64,000 nucleotides of DNA from Motiliproteus sp965230735 (GTDB lineage Bacteria; Pseudomonadota; Gammaproteobacteria; Pseudomonadales; Balneatricaceae). The notes beneath the pieces were generated by a model that worked only from the letters and a program-made list of their open reading frames with translations, made no database searches and had not been told where the DNA came from. The position numbers and the translations under genes are program-made. Within the stretch, counting starts at the first letter, position 1; each line of letters opens with the position of its first letter. Where the stretch lies: assembly GCF_965230735.1 (NCBI RefSeq), contig NZ_OZ246016.1, positions 310,001-374,000 on the forward strand, written 5' to 3'. Shown here piece by piece: positions 45,688 to 54,563 of the stretch.

Positions 45688-45716
45688 AATTTATTAATCA
45701 TCTGAGTAATTAAATT
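45688..45716. promoter_or_regulatory. AT-rich inverted repeat before the TetR gene
   Basis: AATTTA (45688-45693) and TAAATT (45711-45716) flank an AT-rich centre immediately before the regulator start at 45720, a likely autoregulatory operator. An ATTAGCGT direct repeat (45649 and 45664) lies further upstream. Confidence 0.35.
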
Positions 45717-45719
45717 GAG

Positions 45720-46364
45720 ATGACAGCACCTCAAGACAATTCTCCCGCCAAGCGTGGCCGCCCGGTTGACCCTGAACTGCAGCACCAGCGCCGCCAAGAC
45801 CTGATGGATGCGGCCTACGAGCTGTTGCGCGACAACAGCTACCGCAGCATCACCATTCGCGACCTGGCCACCCAGGCCGGCACCCAGTCGGCGATGATCC
45901 GATACTACTTCGGCGACAAGCAGGGGCTGTTTCTGGCGATGTTGAAACAGATCGCCGACCAACGCTTCAGCCATTTCCAGCGACTCTCGGAGGCTCCCGA
46001 CCCGATCCGGTCCTTTATCGAAGCCTCGTTGCAGTTCTTTGCCGAACACCCGCCGCTGATCCGGCTGATCACCGATGAGATGCTGGCCGGCGACAGCGCG
46101 CTGAAACAGGCGATCATCGAAACAGGCCCCAAGCGGATGGCGACTCTGTTGCCGACACTGATTGCGTCCCAACAACAAGCTGGCCGATTGCGCGCCGATC
46201 TGGACCCCAAATGGGCCGCGTTCTCGCTGGTCAGTCTGATCATGATGCCGTTTATCGTCACCCCGGTTCGCCAGCAGGCCTGGCAGATCGACGACTCGGT
46301 GCTGCCCTCCTCGTCCTGGAGCGACCATATCTACCGACTGTTTACCGAAGGAGCCCGCCCATGA
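45720..46364 (+). CDS. TetR-family transcriptional regulator
   Basis: The 214-residue product has an N-terminal TetR helix-turn-helix (QDLMDAAYELLRDNSYRSIT, IRYYFGDKQGLFLAML) and a helical C-terminal ligand domain. Its stop overlaps the start of the efflux adaptor gene by four bases (ATGA), so regulator and pump are probably one operon, and self-repression relieved by a pump substrate is the expected logic. The N-terminus has a charged Pro/Lys/Arg lead (PAKRGRPVDPELQHQRR), as in many AcrR-like regulators. Confidence 0.95.
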   Translation: MTAPQDNSPAKRGRPVDPELQHQRRQDLMDAAYELLRDNSYRSITIRDLATQAGTQSAMIRYYFGDKQGLFLAMLKQIADQRFSHFQRLSEAPDPIRSFIEASLQFFAEHPPLIRLITDEMLAGDSALKQAIIETGPKRMATLLPTLIASQQQAGRLRADLDPKWAAFSLVSLIMMPFIVTPVRQQAWQIDDSVLPSSSWSDHIYRLFTEGARP

Positions 46365-47749
46365 ACCCAGCCAATCAACGTCGTCCCCTGCTCGGGCGCG
46401 TCTGGGTGCTGCCACTGGTCATCGTGCTGGGAGCGGCGATTGCTGTAGCGATCATCAAGAGTCAGCCGGTAATGGAGCATCAGGCCAAACCGCAGCCGCC
46501 GACCCCGGCCCGTGCCGTTGAGCTGCAACGCCATGATGTCCGACCCAGCGTGATCGGCTTTGGCTCGGTTACCCCGGACGTGCTGCTCGATATGCGCGCC
46601 GAGATCGCCGGCAAGGTCAGCTATGTACATCCGCAGTTGAAGAAAGGGGTGATCCTGCCCGCCGATACGCTGGTGATCGAGATCGATGACAGCGACTACC
46701 GCCTGGCGCTGAAAAAGGCCACCGCCACCCTGGCCCAGAATCGCGCCAATCTGGCCGAGCAACAGCTGGCCCTGAAGGATGCCGAGCAGGACCTGCAACT
46801 GGCCAAGCAAAAGCTGCAGCTGGCCGAGACTGAATTGGTACGGTTCGAGAAGCTACTGACCCGGGGCTCGGTAGCAAAATCCAGTGTCGACAACCAACGC
46901 TCGGCGGTACTGCAGACCCAACAGGAGGTCCAGACCCTGCAGAACCAGCTCGATGTGATGCCCCACACCACCGAGGTGCTGGAAGCGCAGATCGAGATTG
47001 CCGAAGCCGAAGTTCAGACCCAGCAATTGAACCTGCAGCGCACCCAGATCCGTTTGCCCTTCAATGCCCGCATCGCCGGTCTGTCGGTCGAGGCCAACCA
47101 GTTTGTCGGCCAGGGCGCTTCGCTGTTCTCGGCCCAGACCATCAACAAGGTGCTGATCAACGCCCAGTTCCCGCTGGCCAAGATCCGCTTCCTGGCGCGG
47201 GGCTTCGATCTCAAGCCCAACGAGATGAAAGCGCTGTTCGACAGCGGCGAAGATCCCAGCGGGTTGCTGCAACGACTGGGGCTTAGCGCCAGGGTGCGGT
47301 TGGCCGGCGATGAGCTGCCGGTCAGCTGGAACGGCAAGGTGGAGCGTTTCAGCAGCAATCTGGATCCGGTCTCGCGCACTGTCGGCGTCATCATCGGGGT
47401 GGAAGATCCGTACCAGCAGATCCAGCCCGGCATCAAGCCACCGCTGATCGACGGCATGTACATGGAGGTCGAGCTGCAGGGGCGGCCGCAGCCCTACTGG
47501 GTCGTGCCCCGCGATGCGCTGCACGAAGGCGAGCTGTACCTGACCGGACCGCAGCAACAGCTCCAGCGGATGGCGGTCAGTGGCTTCGCCCAGCAGCAGA
47601 TGCTGTTGCTGGATCCGAATACCGCGATCCCCGCCGAGACCCGGGTCATCATCTCCGATCTGTTCCCCGCCGTTGACGGGATGCCGCTGGCGCTGAGTCC
47701 CGATCCCGACACCCAAGCCCTGATACAGGACTGGCTGGAGGCACACTAA
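46361..47749 (+). CDS. RND efflux periplasmic adaptor subunit
   Basis: The start at 46361 (MNPANQRRPLLGRVWVLPLV) gives 462 residues. A single N-terminal membrane segment at about 13-31 anchors it in the inner membrane. A lipoyl-like region, a coiled-coil hairpin of about 120 residues (LAEQQLALKDAEQDLQLAKQ onward) and beta-barrel domains follow. It links the RND pump at 47751 to an outer-membrane channel. It overlaps the TetR gene and ends one base before the pump gene. Confidence 0.95.
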   Translation: MNPANQRRPLLGRVWVLPLVIVLGAAIAVAIIKSQPVMEHQAKPQPPTPARAVELQRHDVRPSVIGFGSVTPDVLLDMRAEIAGKVSYVHPQLKKGVILPADTLVIEIDDSDYRLALKKATATLAQNRANLAEQQLALKDAEQDLQLAKQKLQLAETELVRFEKLLTRGSVAKSSVDNQRSAVLQTQQEVQTLQNQLDVMPHTTEVLEAQIEIAEAEVQTQQLNLQRTQIRLPFNARIAGLSVEANQFVGQGASLFSAQTINKVLINAQFPLAKIRFLARGFDLKPNEMKALFDSGEDPSGLLQRLGLSARVRLAGDELPVSWNGKVERFSSNLDPVSRTVGVIIGVEDPYQQIQPGIKPPLIDGMYMEVELQGRPQPYWVVPRDALHEGELYLTGPQQQLQRMAVSGFAQQQMLLLDPNTAIPAETRVIISDLFPAVDGMPLALSPDPDTQALIQDWLEAH

Positions 47750-47750
47750 G

Positions 47751-50700
47751 ATGATCCGCTTCTTTGCCGCCCACCCCACCGCCGCCAACCTGCTGATGGG
47801 GATGTTCATGCTGGCCGGGGTGCTGGCGTTGCCCGATATCAAACGCGAGACCTTTCCGGAGATCGATCGCTACGAAGTTCAGGTGACCGTGGCCTACCCC
47901 GGCGCTGCGCCCACCGATGTCGAACTGGGGATCTGCAAGCCGTTGGAAGATGCCATCGACGGCATCAGCTTTATGGAGGAGAAACGCTGCGAGGCCCGTG
48001 ACTCGGTCGGCATCATGACCCTGAAGATGCTCGAATCGGGCGACTTCGATCGGTTTCTCGACGACGCCAAATCGGCTGTCGACGGCATCGACAACTTCCC
48101 AGACGACAGCGAACTGCCGGTGGTCGAGGAGACCGGTCGCACCCAGGATGTGGTCACCCTGGCCCTGAGCGCAGAGTTGCCGCCACGGGAGCTGAAAACC
48201 CTGGCCGAGCAACTCAAACAGCGGATGCAGCAGACCACCGCGATCCCGCTGATCGAGATCCAGGGGTTCGCCAGCCGCGAATTCCAGATTCACGTACCGC
48301 AGCACAACTTGCGCCAATACGGCCTCAGCCTGGAGCAGATCGCCGATATCGTCCGGGGCCAGAATCTGGATATGCCCGACGGCGAGCTGAGTACCGCCGG
48401 GCGCGAATATCAGATCCGCTTCAGCGACGAGAAGCGCACCACCGACGAGCTGGCGAAGCTGATCGTCATCGACGGTGAACAGGGCGGCGAGCTGCGCCTC
48501 GGCGATATCGCCACCATCCACAGCGATTTCGATACCGATGAGAATCGGGTCACCTACAACGGCAAGCCGGCGGCGTTCCTGCAGATCCGCAAGAACAGCA
48601 TCGACGACAGCCTCGACGTGCTCGAGCAGGTCAAACGCTTTATCGACACCGAGCAGCATCGACTGCCGCCGGGGGTCGAGCTGGCGCTGACCCAGGATTC
48701 CACCAGCATCATCAAAGACCGGATCCAGATGCTCGGTACCAACGCCTGGCAGGGTCTGCTGCTGGTGTTCGCAGTGATGTGGCTGTTCTTCGGCACCCGC
48801 TACGCCTTCTGGGTGGTGATGGGACTGCCGGTGTCGTTCCTGGCCAGCGCCTTTGTACTGGGCCAGTTCGGCATGAGCATCAACATGCTGTCGATGGTCG
48901 CGCTGCTGTTGGCGCTCGGGGTCTTGATGGACGACGCCATCGTGATCAGCGAGAGCATCGGTCATCAAATCCGCCGGGGCAGTAAGCCGTTGCAGGCCGC
49001 CATCGAAGGTACCCGCGTGGTGGCCCGTGGCGTGTTCTCATCGTTCCTGACCACCCTCTGCATTTTCAGTGGCTTGCTGAGCCTGACCGGCGATATCGGC
49101 CAGATTCTGGTGGTGATTCCGATCGTGTTGATCTCGGTAATCTCGGTGTCGCTGATCGAAGCCTTCTTTATCCTGCCTCATCATCTGTACCACTCGCTGT
49201 CTCATGCCCGCAGCACCGCTCCGTCGCTGATCCAAACAAAGGTCAACGCGCTGTTCGAACAACTGCGACTGAAGATCGACCAAGCAGTCGGCGGTCTAAT
49301 CCGAATCCGCTACGGTTTTGTCGGTGCGGTGATCGCGCTGTTGATCGTCTCCATCAGTCTGCTGCCGTCGGGAATCGTCAAGTTCTCCGCCTTTCCGACC
49401 GTGGAGGGCGATATCCTGCAGGCCCGGGTGCTGATGCCCACCGGCACACCGCTACACAAAACCGAGGCGCTGGTCGCCCAGCTGAAACAGCAGCTCAACG
49501 AGATCGCCGCGCCGCTGAGCGAACAGCAGGGCGAGCAGGTGATCAAAGCGGTCACGGTCAAGTACGGCACCAATGCCGATGCCTTCGAATCGGGTCCGCA
49601 CCTGGCCACCCTGAGTGTCGATCTGCTGACCGCCGAGCAGCGCCACTTCTCGATCAACGAACTGAAACGGCAATGGCTGGAGCGGGCTGAAAGCCTCAAC
49701 GGCGCCTGGAGTATCGCCATCAAGGAGCCCAGTCTCGGCCCGGCCGGCCGGGCAATCGAGATTCGACTGCAGGGCTCGGACTTGGATCGACTCAGCCAGG
49801 CCTCCCAGGAGCTGAAGCACTGGTTGGCGGGCTACCCCGGCGTCTCCAACCTGCTCGACGACCTGCGTCCGGGCAAGCCGGAATTTACCCTGCACTTGAA
49901 GGAGGGCGCCTACAGCTTGGGGATGACAGCCCAGACGATCTCGTCCCAGCTGCGTGCCGCTTTCCAGGGCGCCAAGGTGCTGGAGACCAGTATCGGACTG
50001 GAAACCTACGACCTGGTGGTGGAGCTGGATAAGGCCTCGCGCGACGAGCTGGCCGACTTCGATAACTTCCCAATCATCAATCCAGCCAACGGCGCCATCA
50101 TCCCGCTGGGAGATATCGCCGAGATCGTCTCCACCCGCAGCTATTCGCGGATTCATCGGGTCGATAATCAACGCACCCTAACCCTGCTCGGGGATATCGA
50201 CGCCAGCGTCAACAACACCGCCGCGGTGCTCGGCCATATGCAGGCCAACTTCCTGCCCGAGTTCAAGCAACGCTACCCGGATGTCAGCCTGAAGCTCAAA
50301 GGCGAGGTCGCCGAAGGCGGTGAAACCCAGGGCTCGATGAAGTCGGCCTTCCTGATGGGGCTGGCGGGCATCTTCGTGCTGCTCAGTTTTCAGTTCCGCT
50401 CCTACCTCGAGCCCATCATCGTGATGCTGAATATCCCGCTGGCGCTGATCGGGGTGATCTGGGGCCACTGGCTGCTGGGACTGGATATCACCATGCCGTC
50501 GATGCTCGGTTTCGTGTCGCTGGCCGGGATCGTGGTCAATGACTCGATCCTGCTGGTGGAGTTCGTCAAGCGCCGCGTCGCCGAGGGACTCAGCATCCAC
50601 GCGGCCGCGGCCCGGGCCAGCCATGACCGCTTCCGCGCGGTGCTGCTGACTTCGTTGACCACCATCGCCGGCATGACCCCGCTGCTGTTCGAGACCAGCC

Positions 50701-50900
50701 TGCAGGCCCAGGTCTTGATCCCGCTGACCGTCAGCATCGTGTTCGGCATCGCCAGCTCGACCCTGCTGGTGCTGTTCGTGGTGCCCTGCTGCTTCTGCAT
50801 TCTGGAGGACTTCGGCCTGACCAGTTTGTCGTCATCCGCTGCCGTGGATGACGACAACGAAGGCTCGGCAACCCCCGATAAAACATCCAAACCGGCATAA
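47751..50900 (+). CDS. RND-family multidrug efflux transporter
   Basis: The 1049-residue product is a full-length proton-driven RND pump of the HAE-1 type. It has twelve predicted membrane spans and two large periplasmic loops. The proton-relay Asp pair is Asp394-Asp395 in LGVLMDDAIVISE. Other family blocks include the N-terminal YPGAAPTDVELGICKPLEDA and the C-terminal GIVVNDSILLVEFVKRRVAE. No outer-membrane factor is encoded alongside, so a TolC-like channel elsewhere must complete the pump. The substrates are unknown. Confidence 0.96.
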   Translation: MIRFFAAHPTAANLLMGMFMLAGVLALPDIKRETFPEIDRYEVQVTVAYPGAAPTDVELGICKPLEDAIDGISFMEEKRCEARDSVGIMTLKMLESGDFDRFLDDAKSAVDGIDNFPDDSELPVVEETGRTQDVVTLALSAELPPRELKTLAEQLKQRMQQTTAIPLIEIQGFASREFQIHVPQHNLRQYGLSLEQIADIVRGQNLDMPDGELSTAGREYQIRFSDEKRTTDELAKLIVIDGEQGGELRLGDIATIHSDFDTDENRVTYNGKPAAFLQIRKNSIDDSLDVLEQVKRFIDTEQHRLPPGVELALTQDSTSIIKDRIQMLGTNAWQGLLLVFAVMWLFFGTRYAFWVVMGLPVSFLASAFVLGQFGMSINMLSMVALLLALGVLMDDAIVISESIGHQIRRGSKPLQAAIEGTRVVARGVFSSFLTTLCIFSGLLSLTGDIGQILVVIPIVLISVISVSLIEAFFILPHHLYHSLSHARSTAPSLIQTKVNALFEQLRLKIDQAVGGLIRIRYGFVGAVIALLIVSISLLPSGIVKFSAFPTVEGDILQARVLMPTGTPLHKTEALVAQLKQQLNEIAAPLSEQQGEQVIKAVTVKYGTNADAFESGPHLATLSVDLLTAEQRHFSINELKRQWLERAESLNGAWSIAIKEPSLGPAGRAIEIRLQGSDLDRLSQASQELKHWLAGYPGVSNLLDDLRPGKPEFTLHLKEGAYSLGMTAQTISSQLRAAFQGAKVLETSIGLETYDLVVELDKASRDELADFDNFPIINPANGAIIPLGDIAEIVSTRSYSRIHRVDNQRTLTLLGDIDASVNNTAAVLGHMQANFLPEFKQRYPDVSLKLKGEVAEGGETQGSMKSAFLMGLAGIFVLLSFQFRSYLEPIIVMLNIPLALIGVIWGHWLLGLDITMPSMLGFVSLAGIVVNDSILLVEFVKRRVAEGLSIHAAAARASHDRFRAVLLTSLTTIAGMTPLLFETSLQAQVLIPLTVSIVFGIASSTLLVLFVVPCCFCILEDFGLTSLSSSAAVDDDNEGSATPDKTSKPA

Positions 50901-51252
50901 GCCAGGCGGGGCAGCAGCGAGAAGAGAAGCGGTGAGAAAAAACCGATCGGAAAAACAGACTGCAGAGCGGAGGTGGTTCGACCGATCGGTATTATACTTG
51001 CGGCACTCGCTACTTGCTGCACCCGCTCTCTTGACCGATAACCCTACGACATGGCGCCCATATACATCTTCAATGCAAATACCGTTAAAAACTGCATTTT
51101 TGATGTATTTCGCGCATTTTCTTGACCGCAGCTCGACCAGCCTGCGACACTCGGAAGCGAGGATCACCCCTTGTGCAGCCGCACAAAGCGGCGCACCACC
51201 GGGGAAGCAAAACATCATTCCCAGATAAAACCAGACAGATAAAGGTATCAAC
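50901..51252. promoter_or_regulatory. 352-bp intergenic region before the 3-hydroxyacyl-CoA dehydrogenase gene
   Basis: I see no convincing gene here. Two copies of the palindrome CCGATCGG (50943-50950 and 50982-50989, start-to-start 39 bp) lie before a TATTAT at 50990-50995, which may be a -10 box. They are candidate operator sites for the downstream fatty-acid-type genes, but CCGATCGG is also common in coding DNA of this genome. Confidence 0.3.
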
Positions 51253-52104
51253 ATGACGATTGAACAGGTGGGAGTCGTAGGCGCTGGCCAGATGGGCAGC
51301 GGTATCGCTCAGGTCTGCGCGGCAGCCGGTCTTAAAGTGACGCTTTGTGACCTGAACCAAGAAGCGCTGGAGCGGGGTTTAGGCGCCATCAGCAAAAGCC
51401 TGGCGCGCCTGGTCGCGAAGGAAAAGCTGAGCCAAGCCGACGCTGACGCAATCGTCGAACGGATCAGTATCAACACCGATATGGCCGCCCTGGCCCCGGC
51501 ACAACTGGTGATCGAAGCGGCCACCGAGAACGAAGAGCTGAAGCAGAAGATCTTCCGTAGCCTGGACGAGATCTGCCAGCCCGACGCGATCCTGGCCACC
51601 AACACCTCATCCATCTCCATCACCCGCCTGGCCGCCGTTACCCAGCGCCCCGAGAAGGTGATCGGCATGCACTTTATGAACCCGGTGCCGATGATGAAGC
51701 TGGTCGAGGTGATCCGTGCCCTGCAGACCGACGATGCCGTGTTCCAGCAGGTTACTGCGCTGGCCGAAGAGATCGGAAAGGTGCCGGTGGACGTTAAGGA
51801 TGCCCCCGGCTTTGTCGCCAACCGGATCCTGCTGCCGATGATCAACGAAGCCGTATTCTGCCTCTACGAAAATCTGGCCAGCGCCGAAGAGATCGACACC
51901 GTGATGAAGCTGGGTATGAGCCACCCGATGGGGCCGCTGGCCTTGGCGGATCTGATCGGTCTGGACACCTGCCTGAGCATCATGGAAGTGCTTTACGACG
52001 GTTTCAAGGACAGCAAGTACCGCCCCTGCCCGCTGCTGGTGCAGATGGTCGACGCCGGCTATCTGGGCCGTAAGTCCGGTCGCGGCTTCTACGACTATTC
52101 CTAA
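51253..52104 (+). CDS. 3-hydroxyacyl-CoA (3-hydroxybutyryl-CoA) dehydrogenase
   Basis: The 283-residue soluble enzyme oxidises 3-hydroxyacyl-CoA with NAD(P), short-chain substrates being likely. The Rossmann motif GAGQMGSG is at 10-17, followed by NTSSISITRLA and the catalytic-His block GMHFMNPVPMMKLVEV. The C-terminal domain ends with the DAGYLGRKSGRGFYDY signature. It is the single-domain type (Hbd/PaaH-like), not the FadB fusion. The next gene, an enoyl-CoA hydratase, follows after 23 bases and catalyses the preceding step. Confidence 0.95.
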   Translation: MTIEQVGVVGAGQMGSGIAQVCAAAGLKVTLCDLNQEALERGLGAISKSLARLVAKEKLSQADADAIVERISINTDMAALAPAQLVIEAATENEELKQKIFRSLDEICQPDAILATNTSSISITRLAAVTQRPEKVIGMHFMNPVPMMKLVEVIRALQTDDAVFQQVTALAEEIGKVPVDVKDAPGFVANRILLPMINEAVFCLYENLASAEEIDTVMKLGMSHPMGPLALADLIGLDTCLSIMEVLYDGFKDSKYRPCPLLVQMVDAGYLGRKSGRGFYDYS

Positions 52105-52127
52105 CACCCCTGGTTGAGGACCAATCC

Positions 52128-52934
52128 ATGAACCAAACCATTCTTGATGCTCGCCAGGAGTTCAACAACATCCTTCTCGACGAAGTGGAGCAGGGTGTTT
52201 ACCGCCTGACCATCAACCGCCCCAAGACCCTGAACGCGCTCAACGCCGACACCCTGAAAGAGATGGATATCGCCATCGAGATCCTCGAGTCCGATCCGGG
52301 TGCCCGCGTGCTGCTGATCACCGGTGCTGGTGAGAAGTCTTTCGTTGCCGGTGCCGATATCGAGCACATGAGCCACCTGACCCCGATCGAGGGTAAAGCC
52401 TTCGCCGAACAGGGCATGCGGATCTTCCGTCGCCTGGAAACCCTGCGTATCCCGGTGGTGGCGCTGGTCAACGGCTACGCCCTGGGTGGCGGTTGCGAGC
52501 TGGCGATGAGCTGTGACTTCATCCTGGCCGCCGAAAACGCCAAATTTGGCCAGCCCGAGGTCAACCTGGGTATCACCCCCGGTTTCGGTGGCAGCCAGCG
52601 TCTGACCCGTCTGGTCGGCCGTGCCATGGCGATGGAGCTGCTGGTCACCGGTCGTAGCATGTCGGCCGAAGAGGCGATGCGCCGCGGTCTGGTCAACCAC
52701 GTCTATCCGCAGGCGGAATTGGCCGATGAAGGCCTGAAGCTGGCCGCGATGATCGCCGGTAAGAGCAGCAGCGCGATCCAGTTGACCAAGCAGCTGGTCC
52801 AGCGGGGTCAGGATCTGGATCTGGACAACGCCTGCGTGATGGAGAGCGATCTGTTCGGTCTGAGCTTCTCCACCGAAGATCGCCAGGAAGGTATGAGCGC
52901 CTTTCTGGAGAACCGCAAGGCCAAGTTCTCCTAA
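52128..52934 (+). CDS. Enoyl-CoA hydratase (crotonase family)
   Basis: The 268-residue product hydrates enoyl-CoA to 3-hydroxyacyl-CoA. Crotonase features include FVAGADIEHMSHLTP (oxyanion region), GYALGGGCELAMSCDFILAA and GQPEVNLGITPGFGGSQRLT, with Glu residues in the catalytic positions. Together with the dehydrogenase it forms a small beta-oxidation or butanoate module, but thiolase and acyl-CoA ligase genes are not adjacent. A strong GC hairpin follows. Confidence 0.95.
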   Translation: MNQTILDARQEFNNILLDEVEQGVYRLTINRPKTLNALNADTLKEMDIAIEILESDPGARVLLITGAGEKSFVAGADIEHMSHLTPIEGKAFAEQGMRIFRRLETLRIPVVALVNGYALGGGCELAMSCDFILAAENAKFGQPEVNLGITPGFGGSQRLTRLVGRAMAMELLVTGRSMSAEEAMRRGLVNHVYPQAELADEGLKLAAMIAGKSSSAIQLTKQLVQRGQDLDLDNACVMESDLFGLSFSTEDRQEGMSAFLENRKAKFS

Positions 52935-52955
52935 GCCAAGCGCTGACGAGGATAG

Positions 52956-52979
52956 CCTCCCCGGCACAGTCCGGGGAGG
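52956..52979 (+). terminator. Hairpin after the enoyl-CoA hydratase gene
   Basis: CCTCCCCGG-CACAGT-CCGGGGAGG is a perfect nine-base stem. There is no T-run after it, so termination would be of reduced strength or Rho-assisted. Confidence 0.5.
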
Positions 52980-52994
52980 ATTGGCCCTCTCACA

Positions 52995-53861
52995 ATGGCA
53001 GCCATCCAACAGGACATCCCCTTGGTTCTGCACCTTCGACAGATCAATCAACACTTTCAGCGCTACCCTGCACTACCCCATCTGGCTCTGCGTAGCACCT
53101 GCCGCAGTACTCAGGGCTACAAGGCACACAGTCATCCGCAGCTGTCGATCGGCGCCGTCACCGAAGGCCAGACCTGCCTGACGATCGATGGATATCAGCA
53201 TCCGATTAAGGCCGGCGAGCTGGTGATCATCGAACCCGAACGGGTACATGCCTGTAACCCGATTGACGGGCAGCCACGCAGTTACCATATGCTCTATCTC
53301 GACCATCCTTGGTGTCTGGAGCAGTTATCACGCCTGTATCAAGCACCGCTAAAAGGGTTCCGTTGCGATCGGCGAATCATCGACGACCCAACCCTGTTCG
53401 AGCGCTATCTGGACTTGGTTGATCAATTGGATCGCAACGAGCTAGCGCAGGCAGAGGCGAATACTGAGACGCTGGCGTTTGAGCTGCTCAGCCGCTGGTG
53501 TTCGCCGACCCTGATCGAGGATTCCGAAGACGGCTTGGATCAACGGCTCAAGCATCGTCTGCTCAATGATCTGGCCCAACCGCCGAGCCTGGAGCAGCTG
53601 GCCCGCGAGTTCGGACACTCCAAAGAGAACCTGATCCGCCGATTCAGCAGAGCGTTCGGTATCACCCCCAAGGCCTTCCTCACCAACGCCCGGATCGAGC
53701 AAGCCAAGCGGCTATTACGCAACGATCTACCGTTGGTTGAAGTCGCCATGGCCGTAGGCTTCTCGGACCAAAGCCAGTTCCATCGCGCCTTCGTCAACTA
53801 CACCGCCTCAACCCCAAGGCAATACCAGCAGAGTCGGTCAATTTTCGACAATAACGAGTGA
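52995..53861 (+). CDS. AraC-family transcriptional regulator
   Basis: The 288-residue product has an N-terminal cupin-type ligand domain (HPQLSIGAVTEGQTCLTIDG, KAGELVIIEPERVHACNPID) and a C-terminal double helix-turn-helix (LEQLAREFGHSKENLIRRFS and LVEVAMAVGFSDQSQFHRAF). It precedes a LysE-type exporter gene on the same strand, a common pairing in which the regulator senses an amino acid and induces its export. An internal start further downstream cannot be excluded. Confidence 0.95.
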   Translation: MAAIQQDIPLVLHLRQINQHFQRYPALPHLALRSTCRSTQGYKAHSHPQLSIGAVTEGQTCLTIDGYQHPIKAGELVIIEPERVHACNPIDGQPRSYHMLYLDHPWCLEQLSRLYQAPLKGFRCDRRIIDDPTLFERYLDLVDQLDRNELAQAEANTETLAFELLSRWCSPTLIEDSEDGLDQRLKHRLLNDLAQPPSLEQLAREFGHSKENLIRRFSRAFGITPKAFLTNARIEQAKRLLRNDLPLVEVAMAVGFSDQSQFHRAFVNYTASTPRQYQQSRSIFDNNE

Positions 53862-53908
53862 CCGTAGCCGGCTACAGTGAGCGGGTCTCGTTCCACTGGT
53901 AAGCCCCG

Positions 53909-54550
53909 ATGTCATTAGAATCCCTGATCCCCGCCGCCTTCCCTGCCCTGGCGCTGGCCCACTTTGTGGCGCTGCTGAGTCCGGGGCAGGATTTCTTTCT
54001 GATCGCCGCCCACGCCGTTCGCCATCAGTTGGCGGGCAGTCGCTATATCTGCGTCGGCGTGGCGTTGGGCAATGCGGTCTATATCGCCGTTGCGATCCTG
54101 GGCTGGAGCGGCATCCGCGATCTGCCCTGGCTGTTTTCCACCATCGAAATCCTGGGCGCGGGCTATCTGGGCTGGATCGGAATCCAGTTGCTCAGAAGCC
54201 GGCCGGCTGAACTGAGCCTGGAAACCACAGCTACCCAGCCCACTCCCGGCCGATTACGCCAACTGTTGCTGGGGCTGAACTCGGCGCTGCTGAACCCGAA
54301 AAACGCGCTGTTCTATATGAGCTTGATGACGGTCATTCTGGGCAGCGAGGTCAGTCTGATCCAGCAGCTGTTCTGCGGAGCCTGGATGGTGCTGGCGGTA
54401 CTGTGCTGGGACCTGCTGGTGGCCTCGATGATCGGTCAACAGCGGGTACAGCGTTACCTGCGGCAGCGGCTGCACTGGTTTGAACGGGGTGCGGGCGTGG
54501 TGCTGATGGGCTTCGGCCTGGGGCTATTGATTCAAGCCCCGAGCCGTTGA
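53909..54550 (+). CDS. LysE/RhtB-family amino-acid exporter
   Basis: The 213-residue product has six hydrophobic segments and the family opening LLSPGQDFFLIAAHAVRHQL followed by GVALGNAVYIAVAILGWSGI. Members export amino acids or their analogues across the inner membrane. The next gene is convergent. The substrate is unknown. Confidence 0.93.
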   Translation: MSLESLIPAAFPALALAHFVALLSPGQDFFLIAAHAVRHQLAGSRYICVGVALGNAVYIAVAILGWSGIRDLPWLFSTIEILGAGYLGWIGIQLLRSRPAELSLETTATQPTPGRLRQLLLGLNSALLNPKNALFYMSLMTVILGSEVSLIQQLFCGAWMVLAVLCWDLLVASMIGQQRVQRYLRQRLHWFERGAGVVLMGFGLGLLIQAPSR

Positions 54551-54563
54551 GCAGACAAACCGG

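Noticed and set aside
47649..48968. 439-codon minus-strand open frame over the RND pump gene
   Set aside because: Antisense shadow in high-GC coding DNA, without domains.
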